Of a stretch of 49,756 nt of DNA, positions 36,035 through 43,378 are shown piece by piece. The DNA comes from Clostridiales bacterium (GTDB taxonomy: Bacteria; Bacillota_E; Sulfobacillia; Sulfobacillales; JAIMBI01): contig DAHVOH010000017.1 in the NCBI GenBank assembly GCA_027318915.1, forward strand, positions 1 to 49,756. The letters are read 5' to 3'. Position numbers and translations under genes: made by a program. The notes under the pieces are model-generated. The model was not told where the DNA came from. It ran no database searches and saw only the letters and a program-made list of their open reading frames with translations. Numbering within the stretch: the stretch's first letter is position 1; every line of letters begins with the position of its first letter.

Positions 36035-36871
36035 GTGAGCGACGAGGCGTTGGCAGCCGACTATGACTGGTGCCGCCGACAGCTGAGCCACTATGAAAAT
36101 TTTCAAGTGGTGTCTTGGTTTGTGCCCAGGACGCTGCGACGCCATTTTTGGGCCGTGTACGCCTTCTGTCGGGGTGTCGACGACTTGGGCGACGAGGCGG
36201 CCGGCAATCGTCTCCTGGCCTTGGACGAATTTGCCGCCGCTTTTCGGGCCAGCCTGGACGGATCCGCCTCCACACCGCTGTTTCGTGCGTTGGCGCACAC
36301 GATCCACGTACGCCAGCTTCCCGAGCAGCCGTTTTGGGACCTGATCGAAGCCAACCGGCAGGACCAGCGTGTCCAACGCTACGCCACGTTCGACGACGTT
36401 CTGGACTATTGCCGGCTGTCCGCCAATCCGGTGGGTCGCTTGGTGTTGGCGCTCTTTGACGTTCGCGATCCCAACCTGCTTCCCCTGTCGGACGCCGTCT
36501 GTACGGCGCTTCAGCTCACCAACTTCTGGCAGGATTGGCAGGACGACTGGGGGCGGGGCCGGTGCTATGTGCCTCTGGCCGACCTGGCCGCCGAGGGCCT
36601 GGATCCGGAAGGCTTGGCCAACGCTCCGGAGAGCCCGCCGGCGGCCCGGGTGCTGGCGCGTGAGCGTGAGCGCGCCTGGTCGCTGTTCCGTCAAGGCGCC
36701 GCGCTGGAAGCGCGGGTGCCGACTCGCCTGCGGCTGCAACTTCGGCTGTACCGCCTGGGCGGGGAAGCGGTCTTGTCCCGTTTGGACCGCTCGCCGGCCG
36801 TCCGCCCGCATCTCAACATCTGGGGCCGCCTGGCGGTGGCGTGGAAAGTTTTAGGGGGAAGTTTGCTATGA
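36035..36871 (+). CDS. hpnC: Squalene/presqualene synthase-family protein HpnC
   Basis: The 278-residue protein belongs to the trans-isoprenyl diphosphate synthase head-to-head family. It has the first Asp-rich motif in YAFCRGVDDLGDEA and the second in NFWQDWQDDWGRGRCYVP. HYENFQVVSWFVPRTLRRHFWAVYAF is the typical HpnC opening. In the HpnCDE route, HpnC converts hydroxysqualene, formed from presqualene diphosphate. The GTG at 36035 follows AAAGGGGCGG; an in-frame ATG about 80 bp upstream is less likely. It overlaps hpnD by ATGA. Confidence 0.92.
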   Translation: MSDEALAADYDWCRRQLSHYENFQVVSWFVPRTLRRHFWAVYAFCRGVDDLGDEAAGNRLLALDEFAAAFRASLDGSASTPLFRALAHTIHVRQLPEQPFWDLIEANRQDQRVQRYATFDDVLDYCRLSANPVGRLVLALFDVRDPNLLPLSDAVCTALQLTNFWQDWQDDWGRGRCYVPLADLAAEGLDPEGLANAPESPPAARVLARERERAWSLFRQGAALEARVPTRLRLQLRLYRLGGEAVLSRLDRSPAVRPHLNIWGRLAVAWKVLGGSLL

Positions 36872-37713
36872 CGGAGTTGGAGGCGGCATACCAAACGTGC
36901 CAAGACATCACGCGGCGCGAGGCCTCCAGCTTTTACTACGGCATGCGGCTTCTGCCCCCGCCCAAGCGGCGGGCGCTCATGGCGGTGTACGCCTGGTGCC
37001 GCCTTTGTGACGATGCTGTCGATGACCAGGAGGGTGCCGCCGCCGAGTCCGCCCTGGCCCAACTGAGAGGCCGCCTCGACCGCATCTACCGGGGCACGGT
37101 CGAGCCCGCGGCCGATCCGGTGGACGTCGCTTTGGCCGACACCGTCACCCATTATGAGCTTCCGGTCGAACCCTTCCTGGAACTTCTGGAAGGCATGGAA
37201 ACCGACCTGCACTGGCCGGGCATGCCCAATTTCGGAGCGCTGCGCCTCTATTGCGAACGGGTCGCCGGAACCGTGGGCCGCCTGGCCGTGGAAATCTTCG
37301 GCTATCAAGACGCGGCCGCGCCGCAACTGGCGGTGGATCTGGGCGTCGCTCTGCAGCTGACCAATATTCTCCGCGACGTGAGCGAAGACGCCGACCGCGG
37401 CCGGGTTTATCTCCCGGAGGATGCGATGGCGGCCTGGGGCGTGGCTGCCGGCGACATCCTGGCCCACCGCGCCACGCCGGGCCTCAGGCGTCTCCTCGGC
37501 GATCTGGCGGCCCGAGCGCGCGAGTGCTTCACACATGCCGAGGCCCTCTATCCTCTCGTGGACGCCGACGCGCGACGCTGCCCGCTGGCGCTCGCCCGCA
37601 TCTATCAAGCGCTCCTGACTCGCATTGAGACGGCCCAATTCGACGTGGTGAGCCACCGACTGAGCGTGCCCGGATGGCAGAAGCTCTGGGTGGTGAGCCG
37701 TCTTTGGCTGTGA
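36868..37713 (+). CDS. hpnD: Presqualene diphosphate synthase HpnD
   Basis: The 281-residue protein is the second head-to-head synthase. Motifs: SSFYYGMRLLPPPKRRALMAVYAWCRLCDDAVDDQ with the DDxxDD motif, and LTNILRDVSEDADRGRVYLPED, the second Asp-rich motif. HpnD condenses two farnesyl diphosphates to presqualene diphosphate. A ribosome-binding site (AGGGGGAAG) precedes the ATG, which overlaps the hpnC stop (ATGA); its own stop overlaps the hpnE start (GTGA). Confidence 0.93.
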   Translation: MTELEAAYQTCQDITRREASSFYYGMRLLPPPKRRALMAVYAWCRLCDDAVDDQEGAAAESALAQLRGRLDRIYRGTVEPAADPVDVALADTVTHYELPVEPFLELLEGMETDLHWPGMPNFGALRLYCERVAGTVGRLAVEIFGYQDAAAPQLAVDLGVALQLTNILRDVSEDADRGRVYLPEDAMAAWGVAAGDILAHRATPGLRRLLGDLAARARECFTHAEALYPLVDADARRCPLALARIYQALLTRIETAQFDVVSHRLSVPGWQKLWVVSRLWL

Positions 37714-39032
37714 GCCGCCGCCGGGCGGTTGTCGTCGGGGCCGGTCTGGCTGGCCTGGAGGCGGCTCGTGTCCTGCACGAGCGCGATTTTGACGTCACCG
37801 TCGTGGAGACGCGCGCGCGGGTCGGCGGCCGCGTCTTCTCTTTTGAGGATGCGGCGACCCACCGGTGGCTCGACAACGGACAGCATCTCGTCCTGGGCTG
37901 CTGCACGCGTTTTCGCCAATGGATCGATACGCTGGGGTTGCACGATGTGCTGGCGCTGGACCGCCAGCTGGCGTTGCCCGTGGCAAGCCCACGATCGCGG
38001 GCGGTTTTGGGCTCGGTGCCCTGGCTCGGCCCCCTGCACCTGGCCACGGGCATGGTCGGGTATCACCATCTGTCCGCCCATGGGCGTCTCACCGCCTTGG
38101 GCGTGGGCGTCCGACTGGCTTTCGCCCACCCGCACCCCAAGCAGACCTTTGCCCAATGGCTTCGATCGGCCGGCCACCGGGAGGATGAAATTGCCCGGCT
38201 CTGGAACCTGTTGGGCGTGTCGGTTTTCAACGCCGAGGCCGATGAACTGTCCGCGGCGGCCGCTGTCCAAGGGTTTCGGCTGGGATTTCTGGGCCCTCCG
38301 TCCCATGCCGCGCTGGGGATGTTTCGATCGCCGCTCGGGTTGATACCGGAGCGGGCGCGCGCGCAGTTGACCCGAGCGGGTGTGGACATTCGGCTGCGGG
38401 CCGGCGTGGCGCGAATCGTCTTCGACGGACCCACCGCCCGGGGCGTGCGTCTGCACTCGGGCGAAATGCTTGCGGCCGATCTGACCGTTGCCACCATGCA
38501 GCCGCCCGCGCTCCGAAGGCTCTTGATGCAAGACTGGCCCGACCACCCCTTTGTCCAGTCGCTCGCGGCGTTCCGGCCGAACCCCATCCTCAACCTCTAT
38601 CTCCTGTTCGACCGGCCGGTGTTGGATGTTCCCGTGCTGGCGGCGGTGGACAGTCCTGTGCAATTCGTATTCAATCGCGGCCGGCTCATGGGCGATCCCG
38701 AATTGTCCGGCCGCTTTCTGGCGTTGTCCGTGAGTGCCGCCGACCGTTGGACCGCAGTACCCGCCAATACCCTGGTCCCCACCTTCGTCCGCGCGCTGGC
38801 CCATATCGCGCCCGGCGTCGGCACGGCCAACCTGCTCCACGCCCGGACCGTCTGGCAGCGCGACGCGACCATGATCCTGACACCGGAGGCCGCAACCCTC
38901 CGACCGGGGCCGGCCACCGACTGGCCGGGCCTCTACCTGGCCGGCGACTGGACCGACACCGGCTGGCCCTGCAGCATGGAGAGTGCGCTGCGCAGCGTGG
39001 ATAACCTGACGGGGTCCGGTCTCTTCTCGTAG
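37710..39032 (+). CDS. hpnE: Hydroxysqualene reductase/dehydroxylase HpnE
   Basis: The 440-residue flavoprotein reduces hydroxysqualene to squalene. It has the FAD-binding VVVGAGLAGLEAARVLHERDFDVTVVETRARVGGR block, the substrate-site segment with FDNGQHLVLGCC-like sequence (LDNGQHLVLGCCTRF), and the C-terminal LYLAGDWTDTGWPCSMESALRSV flavin block. This is the amine-oxidase-type desaturase family of hopanoid clusters. The GTG start overlaps the hpnD stop. No squalene-hopene cyclase, hpnH or other hopanoid gene follows. Confidence 0.92.
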   Translation: MSRRRAVVVGAGLAGLEAARVLHERDFDVTVVETRARVGGRVFSFEDAATHRWLDNGQHLVLGCCTRFRQWIDTLGLHDVLALDRQLALPVASPRSRAVLGSVPWLGPLHLATGMVGYHHLSAHGRLTALGVGVRLAFAHPHPKQTFAQWLRSAGHREDEIARLWNLLGVSVFNAEADELSAAAAVQGFRLGFLGPPSHAALGMFRSPLGLIPERARAQLTRAGVDIRLRAGVARIVFDGPTARGVRLHSGEMLAADLTVATMQPPALRRLLMQDWPDHPFVQSLAAFRPNPILNLYLLFDRPVLDVPVLAAVDSPVQFVFNRGRLMGDPELSGRFLALSVSAADRWTAVPANTLVPTFVRALAHIAPGVGTANLLHARTVWQRDATMILTPEAATLRPGPATDWPGLYLAGDWTDTGWPCSMESALRSVDNLTGSGLFS

Positions 39033-39063
39033 CGCACGGTGCGGACGGCAATCGGGCCCACCG

Positions 39064-39102
39064 CGACGGGAGCGATGGCGGCTGTCCCCATCGCTCCCGT
39101 CG
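39064..39102. terminator. Perfect 15-bp stem-loop between convergent operons
   Basis: CGACGGGAGCGATGG and its complement CCATCGCTCCCGTCG form an uninterrupted 15-bp stem with a 9-base loop. It lies between hpnE (plus) and the cytochrome b operon end (minus), where a bidirectional terminator is expected. No T-tract follows, but the stem is very strong. Confidence 0.7.
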
Positions 39103-39185
39103 TCCGGTGGCGCCCACATCCCCCGGCCCTCGTCTCCGCCGGCGCCGCGTTTCGGCGCCCGCCGTGAGCGGTCGCGGCCGAGGCG

Positions 39186-39398
39186 TCAGGGCTTGGGCGA
39201 GCGCCGCCGGCGGAGCGGCGCCATGACCCCCAAAGCCAGGAACGTGCCCACGGCAATGCTCAGCACGCCCAATCCCATCAGTTGTCCGTTCAACTGCTCA
39301 AAGCCCAGACTGAGGATGCCAAATCCGATGATGCCGAGCGCGCTCCCGCCCGCCATCCGCATGGTGGCGCCGATGGGGGCGCGCCATCTACGCGACAT
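39186..39398 (-). CDS. Small two-span membrane protein of the cytochrome b operon
   Basis: About 70 residues from the ATG at 39398 (MSRRWRAPIGATMRM...), with two hydrophobic spans (about 17-33 and 38-57) and a basic end (APLRRRRSPKP). It overlaps the preceding gene by 11 bases if this start is right; ATGs at 39410 and 39452 are alternatives, the last with GGAAAGG before it but a 65-base overlap. No family was recognised. Its position last in the cytochrome b operon suggests an accessory or assembly subunit. Confidence 0.55.
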   Translation of the reverse strand: MSRRWRAPIGATMRMAGGSALGIIGFGILSLGFEQLNGQLMGLGVLSIAVGTFLALGVMAPLRRRRSPKP

Positions 39399-40365
39399 GG
39401 CCGTGCCCATGCTCGGATGATCCGGGCGTCGACGGAGAGCGATGGTCGGCATAGTAGCCTTTCCACACTAAGCGATACACCCCGAGCCATCGCGGCACCC
39501 GGTTCCACCCGGGAATCCAGGGCGTCAGCGCCAGCAGCAGCCACACAATGAAGCCGAGGCTGAGCGCGATGGCATCATTGGCCGGCGAGTTGGCGACAAA
39601 GGGCCACTGATAGATCCAGGTGGGAATGGTCATCCACCAAGCGCCGGGATATCCCGGCACCGCCGAGTGGATGATGCCCCATTGAGTGCCCTTCAACTGC
39701 AGGGGTGCCGCCGCCTGATGGAGAGGCTGACCCTGGAGAAACAGCAGGAGATTCTGCGTGTCAAAGCGGGTGATGACGGCGGGATTGCGAATCAAGGCGC
39801 CGCCCATGAGGCCGCTCCGGCCAAGCGCCAGGGTGTCGGCCATCAGGGCTGCCAGCGGTCCATAGTGTCCCGGCGGCAGCACCACGCGCCCCGCGGCCAC
39901 ATGGGCTCGGGCCAGGCCAGTCGTCAGGTGGGCCTCCCACGCCGCCCGCTCACTCGCGGAAGCCCGCTCGAATGTACGAAGCGGCGCTCGGATGGCCGGA
40001 TTGATGACCGCGGCCATGGTCAACGGCTTGAGGACGAAATCCTGAGCCGCGTTGACCGGATGCCAGATGCCGAGCGCCACCTGCACCGGACTTTCCACGT
40101 TGCCCGTCCCGTGATTGTAGGGCGGACCGTAATTGGCTATACGGCCTTGTCCGTCCAGGGCCCGGAGCGTCACCTGTTCAAATCCGATCGGATGCGCGTT
40201 CGCATAGCCTTGAACGGTCAACGGCTGAGCTTCCGGCACGCCGAAGAGAGCCGCTGCCACCAGCACGACGGCCACCACGATGACTAAGGTGGTAAGCAAA
40301 TGCTTCACAAAGTCTTCGGGCACCAGCCGGTAATCTTGAACCATATCCGCCTTTCCCGTCGTCAT
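39388..40365 (-). CDS. Membrane-anchored partner subunit of cytochrome b (no PEWY, no haem motif)
   Basis: The 325-residue protein has a membrane span at about 21-42, a large hydrophilic domain of about 220 residues, and a second span at about 264-285 (DAIALSLGFIVWLLLALTPW), followed by RVPRWLGVYRLVWKGYY and a His-rich tail (EHGHGHVA). The opening RLVPEDFVKHLLTTLV and NYGPPYNHGTGNV resemble proteins encoded after cytochrome b genes in Chloroflexi and Actinobacteria. It is not a normal subunit IV: PEWY is absent and only two spans are seen. No CxxCH is present. It starts by ATGA overlap with the cytochrome b gene. Role inferred: structural or electron-exit subunit. Confidence 0.65.
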   Translation of the reverse strand: MTTGKADMVQDYRLVPEDFVKHLLTTLVIVVAVVLVAAALFGVPEAQPLTVQGYANAHPIGFEQVTLRALDGQGRIANYGPPYNHGTGNVESPVQVALGIWHPVNAAQDFVLKPLTMAAVINPAIRAPLRTFERASASERAAWEAHLTTGLARAHVAAGRVVLPPGHYGPLAALMADTLALGRSGLMGGALIRNPAVITRFDTQNLLLFLQGQPLHQAAAPLQLKGTQWGIIHSAVPGYPGAWWMTIPTWIYQWPFVANSPANDAIALSLGFIVWLLLALTPWIPGWNRVPRWLGVYRLVWKGYYADHRSPSTPGSSEHGHGHVA

Positions 40366-40991
40366 GACGCCGCATCCTCCTCTCCCGCCTTAGGTGCCGG
40401 CCCGGTTTCCGGATAGGGGGGCACGACACTGAGCAAGCGCACCCGCGTGATGTGCGCCCCGATAATCAAGGTGAGCAGCAAAGGCAGCACCACCACGTGC
40501 ATGCCAAACATCTGCCCGGTGTTGGTCAGGTTGACCCAGCCCAATCCCAGCGCGTTCAATCCGTCTTTCGCCTGAACGGCGTTCCATTCCGAGTACAGGT
40601 CGCCGTTAATCAAAAAGCCGGTGAAGGCGGTGGGGATGGCGACCAAAAAGGCGACCGCGCCCAAGAGCCAGGTCAATCCCCGACCCCCGCGCCAGGCGCC
40701 CGTGAAGAACACCCGCCACAGATGCAGCATCATGAAGAAGAAGAACGCCTGCACGCCCCAGAAGTGGGTGGCCGCCACAAAGCGCATGGCCCCGTTGGTG
40801 GACCAGGTGGCCGGTCCGTTCATCGCCAGCAGAATGCCCGAGACCACCAGCACCACGAAACTGGAGGCCGTGAGCGACCCCAACATGTACATAAAGCCCT
40901 GCGCATACTCCGGCATCTCGCCGGGAAGCCAGGTTTCCGCCGACAGAACCGGGCTCAGTCGGCGCTTTGAAATGTCTGTCCAGTTAGCCAT
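40362..40991 (-). CDS. Cytochrome b N-terminal domain, b6 type, lacking the haem c-i cysteine
   Basis: The 209-residue protein has four membrane spans and four haem-ligand histidines: His76 and His90 in helix B, and His165 and His180 in helix D. The 13/14 intervening spacing is that of cytochrome b6 rather than mitochondrial-type cytochrome b. Where b6 and Bacillus QcrB have a Cys that binds the extra haem (YCLGG), this protein has YMLGS (Met36). GFLINGDLYSEWNA is the loop after helix C. The ATG at 40991 follows GAGGAGG. The complex presumably oxidises or reduces quinone, but no Rieske gene is nearby. Confidence 0.9.
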   Translation of the reverse strand: MANWTDISKRRLSPVLSAETWLPGEMPEYAQGFMYMLGSLTASSFVVLVVSGILLAMNGPATWSTNGAMRFVAATHFWGVQAFFFFMMLHLWRVFFTGAWRGGRGLTWLLGAVAFLVAIPTAFTGFLINGDLYSEWNAVQAKDGLNALGLGWVNLTNTGQMFGMHVVVLPLLLTLIIGAHITRVRLLSVVPPYPETGPAPKAGEEDAAS

Positions 40992-41012
40992 CGACTGCCT
41001 CCTCGATTCGCG

Positions 41013-41105
41013 TCAGCGACGCTGGTGCCGAGGCCACAACAAGCCCACGAGAAATGTGAGCGCGAAGAGCCCCTCCACGATGTAATTGCCGGTCGCGGTG
41101 GTCAT
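41013..41105 (-). CDS. Thirty-residue single-span membrane peptide heading the cytochrome b operon
   Basis: An ATG directly after GGGGGGGAGTGAG opens a 30-codon frame ending 21 bp before the cytochrome b start. The peptide has a polar start (MTTATGN), one hydrophobic span YIVEGLFALTFLVGLLW, and a basic end (PRHQRR), so it should insert with its C-terminus inside. Its size and form are like the PetL/PetM/PetN small subunits of cytochrome b6f or small subunits of terminal oxidases. No sequence match is claimed. Both the ribosome-binding site and the placement support a real gene. Confidence 0.65.
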   Translation of the reverse strand: MTTATGNYIVEGLFALTFLVGLLWPRHQRR

Positions 41106-41553
41106 CTCACTCCCCCCCGTCCCCTGATTGACGACTCCGGGCGCCGCCGAGGACTAGGGTACCAAGACCAGGCGCGGAGGACAGGGATCGGCCGGGTGGG
41201 CTTAGGCGGTCCGGTTGGCCCAAGATATCGGGTCCGTTGGTCGCAGGCGCCGCGCATCACCGAAAGGGTCACGAGCGGCGACGGCGACCGGCGCCGGTCC
41301 TCCCGGTCCGACCCGTCGGTCCGACGTCGCCACTGCAGTGAAAACGCCTCATCCCTGAACGAAGCCCGACGCCAGTCCGTTGGCGCCGAGGCGCCACGCT
41401 TTCGCTCGAGCGCGCGTATGCTGCCCGCCGATGGCGCGTCGCGCGCCCCCGCGCACGCCGATGGGGCACCGGCCCGGAGATGTCCGCGACCCCCACCCTC
41501 CTCGAGGCTTCGAGCGACCCCTGCGCGGTTCGCGCCATGGCGCCAAGAGCACC
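41106..41553. other. Divergent intergenic region, about 450 bp
   Basis: No gene is recognised between the cytochrome b operon (minus) and the GntR promoter (plus). Open frames on both strands are Arg-rich and motif-free. It must hold the cytochrome b operon promoter, which I could not place with confidence. Confidence 0.5.
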
Positions 41554-41582
41554 TTGACCAACCTCGCCGACTCTTCTAGACT
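41554..41582 (+). promoter_or_regulatory. Promoter of the GntR/hydroxyproline operon
   Basis: TTGACC (41554) and TAGACT (41577) are separated by exactly 17 bases, a good sigma-70-type promoter. The expected transcription start falls just before the operator at 41591-41607. Confidence 0.6.
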
Positions 41583-41590
41583 GGCCGCAA

Positions 41591-41607
41591 CAATGGTCCA
41601 ACCATTG
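41591..41607. promoter_or_regulatory. FadR-type operator overlapping the transcription start
   Basis: CAATGGT-CCA-ACCATTG is a perfect inverted repeat with a 3-base spacer. Its core TGGT-NNN-ACCA is the known consensus for FadR/FCD-subfamily GntR regulators such as FadR, PdhR and LldR. It lies 8 bases after the -10 element and 35 bases before the regulator's ATG, so autoregulation by the adjacent gene product is likely. Confidence 0.7.
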
Positions 41608-41642
41608 GGGGCCGTGACCAGATGCCACCGGGGAGGTGCGCC

Positions 41643-42443
41643 ATGTCGAGAGAGCCCGGCGGGGAGTCGCCCTGGCCGGACATTTTCGCCGCGACGCGGG
41701 CCGGCCGCGGGTCGGACGCCATTGCGGCCCAGATCCAGCAGGCCATTTTCTCCGGCCGGCTGCACGTTGGCGATCGTCTGCCCAGTGAGCGGGAATTGGG
41801 CCTATTGCTGGCGGTGAGCCGATCGACGCTGCGCGAGGCGCTCCGTATGCTGGAGGCGGCCGGAGTGGTGGATATCCGGCGCGGGGCGCGGGGCGGCGCG
41901 TTTGTGGCGGCCCCCACGCCCGACCAGGCCGGATTGGCGCTGGCCGCCCTGATTCGCTTCCGAGCGGCCAGCGCCAGTGACTTCATTGAGTTCCGGGAGA
42001 GCTTCGAGCCGACCACGGCGGCGTGGGCAGCCCGGCGGGCCGATTCCGGCGAGCGCGCCGAGCTCTTGGCACTGGCGGAAGCGGTGGCCCAAACCGCCCG
42101 CGGCGGCGAGTCATGGGCTCAGTTCATCGACCGGGATTTGGCATTTCACCGGTACCTGGCCACGGCCTCCCATAATGACATTCGAACCGCGGTCATGCTG
42201 GCGGTGCAGGAGGTGTTCCACCAATCGTCCCGGGCCATCGTCGGCTTCGATACGCCGGTCTGGCGGCAGCAGCAGGCCGATGAGCTGTTGGCCGTGGCCC
42301 GGGCCGTCGCGGCACGCCGGCCCGGGCTGGCCGAGCGTCTCATGCGACGCCATGTGCACGAGAACGTCGCGGCGGTGCGCGAGATTTTGGGCGGCGCGCC
42401 CGAGGGCGTCGGGACGCCCGGCGTGGTGCCGCCCCGCGGCTGA
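41643..42443 (+). CDS. FadR/FCD-subfamily GntR transcriptional regulator
   Basis: The 266-residue protein has an N-terminal winged helix (residues about 25-85, with GDRLPSERELGLLLAVSRSTLREALRMLEAAGVVDIRRGARGG) and an all-helical C-terminal FCD ligand domain with metal-site-type histidines (FHRYLATASHN and RRHVHENV). Such regulators respond to small carboxylates. The ATG at 41643 follows GGGGAGGTG. Its promoter and a fitting operator lie just upstream. It is first in the hydroxyproline operon and probably senses hydroxyproline or a pathway intermediate, which is inference. Confidence 0.92.
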   Translation: MSREPGGESPWPDIFAATRAGRGSDAIAAQIQQAIFSGRLHVGDRLPSERELGLLLAVSRSTLREALRMLEAAGVVDIRRGARGGAFVAAPTPDQAGLALAALIRFRAASASDFIEFRESFEPTTAAWAARRADSGERAELLALAEAVAQTARGGESWAQFIDRDLAFHRYLATASHNDIRTAVMLAVQEVFHQSSRAIVGFDTPVWRQQQADELLAVARAVAARRPGLAERLMRRHVHENVAAVREILGGAPEGVGTPGVVPPRG

Positions 42444-42507
42444 GTCGGGCATCGACGCCCACCGCGCTGCTAGACGGACTGGATGACTTGAAGAGAGGAG
42501 GCCTGCA

Positions 42508-43377
42508 ATGGCTCAGTTCGCGGGACTCTATGTGGCGATCGTCACGCCGTTCACGCCGGATCTGGCGGTCGACGCGGACCGCTTGGCGGAGCATGCCGAG
42601 TGGCTGATGGACGCCGGCGTGCAGGGGCTCATCCCCACCGGCACCTGCGGCGAATACGCCAGTCTGTCGGACGCGGAGCGAGAACAGGTGATTCGCACCG
42701 TGGCCGCCGTCGCGGCGGGGCGCGTGCCGGTGGTGGTGGGCGTCGCCGCCCCGACGACGGCCGGCGCGGTGCGCTGGGCCGAGTTGGCGCACCGCGTGGG
42801 CGCCGCAGGGATCATGGCGCTGCCGCCCGTGAGCTACCGACCCACCTGGGCCGAAACTATCGCCTACTTCCGCGAGCTCGCGCGGGTCGGTCTTCCCATC
42901 GTCGCCTACAACAATCCGTTCGACACGGCCGTGGATCTGACCCCCGGGCGATTGGCCGAACTGGCGGCAGAGATTCCGCAACTGGCCGCCGTCAAGGAAT
43001 TCAGCGGCGACGTGCGCCGCATCCCGGAGATTCTCGACACCACCCGGCTTGAGGTCATTGCCGGCGCCGACGACCTGAGTCTTGAAGGTCTGCTGGCCGG
43101 CGCCACCGGCTGGATCGCCGGCCTGACCAACATCGTCCCGCAGCAGAGCGTCGAGCTGTATCGACTGGTGCAACAGGGCCGGACACACGAGGCCTGGGCA
43201 CTGTACCGTCGGCTGCTGCCGCTCTTCCGGCACGATTCCACCTCACGGCTGGTCCAAGTCATCAAATACGGGCTGGGCCGGATCGGCCATCCGGTGGGCG
43301 GCACACGACCGCCCCGTCTGCCCTTGGAACCGACCGAACGCGAGGCCGTGGACCGCGCGTTGACGCGGGCGCTCTGA
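42508..43377 (+). CDS. DapA-family lyase, probable pyrroline-4-hydroxy-2-carboxylate deaminase
   Basis: The 289-residue class I aldolase-fold protein has the Schiff-base Lys163 (AVKEFSGD), the catalytic Tyr134 (VAYNNP) and the substrate loop GTCGEYASLSDAER. In the DapA family it could be a dihydrodipicolinate synthase, but the dapA Thr-Thr pair is replaced by Gly-Thr-Cys, and the operon also encodes a hydroxyproline epimerase and flavin dehydrogenase. That context fits the deaminase that turns 1-pyrroline-4-hydroxy-2-carboxylate into 2-oxoglutarate semialdehyde plus ammonia. A strong ribosome-binding site (AGAGGAGG) precedes the ATG. Confidence 0.85.
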   Translation: MAQFAGLYVAIVTPFTPDLAVDADRLAEHAEWLMDAGVQGLIPTGTCGEYASLSDAEREQVIRTVAAVAAGRVPVVVGVAAPTTAGAVRWAELAHRVGAAGIMALPPVSYRPTWAETIAYFRELARVGLPIVAYNNPFDTAVDLTPGRLAELAAEIPQLAAVKEFSGDVRRIPEILDTTRLEVIAGADDLSLEGLLAGATGWIAGLTNIVPQQSVELYRLVQQGRTHEAWALYRRLLPLFRHDSTSRLVQVIKYGLGRIGHPVGGTRPPRLPLEPTEREAVDRALTRAL

Positions 43378-43378
43378 G

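Noticed and set aside
34994..36811. A 605-codon minus-strand frame joining formamidase with a long N-terminal extension
   Set aside because: The extension is antisense to hpnC and lacks domains. A strong ribosome-binding site places the start at 35911.
33173..36871. A 1232-codon open frame on the plus strand, running antisense to glcD-glcE and formamidase and into hpnC
   Set aside because: Only the last 278 codons (hpnC) have a protein family. The rest is the complement of real minus-strand genes; high GC removes stop codons.
39388..40365. Cytochrome c or subunit IV of a bc complex
   Set aside because: No CxxCH is present and PEWY is absent, and only two membrane spans are seen, so the ordinary names would mislead.
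42508..43377. Dihydrodipicolinate synthase for lysine synthesis
   Set aside because: The family matches, but the operon context (hydroxyproline epimerase and dehydrogenase, aconitase X) points to a deaminase role.
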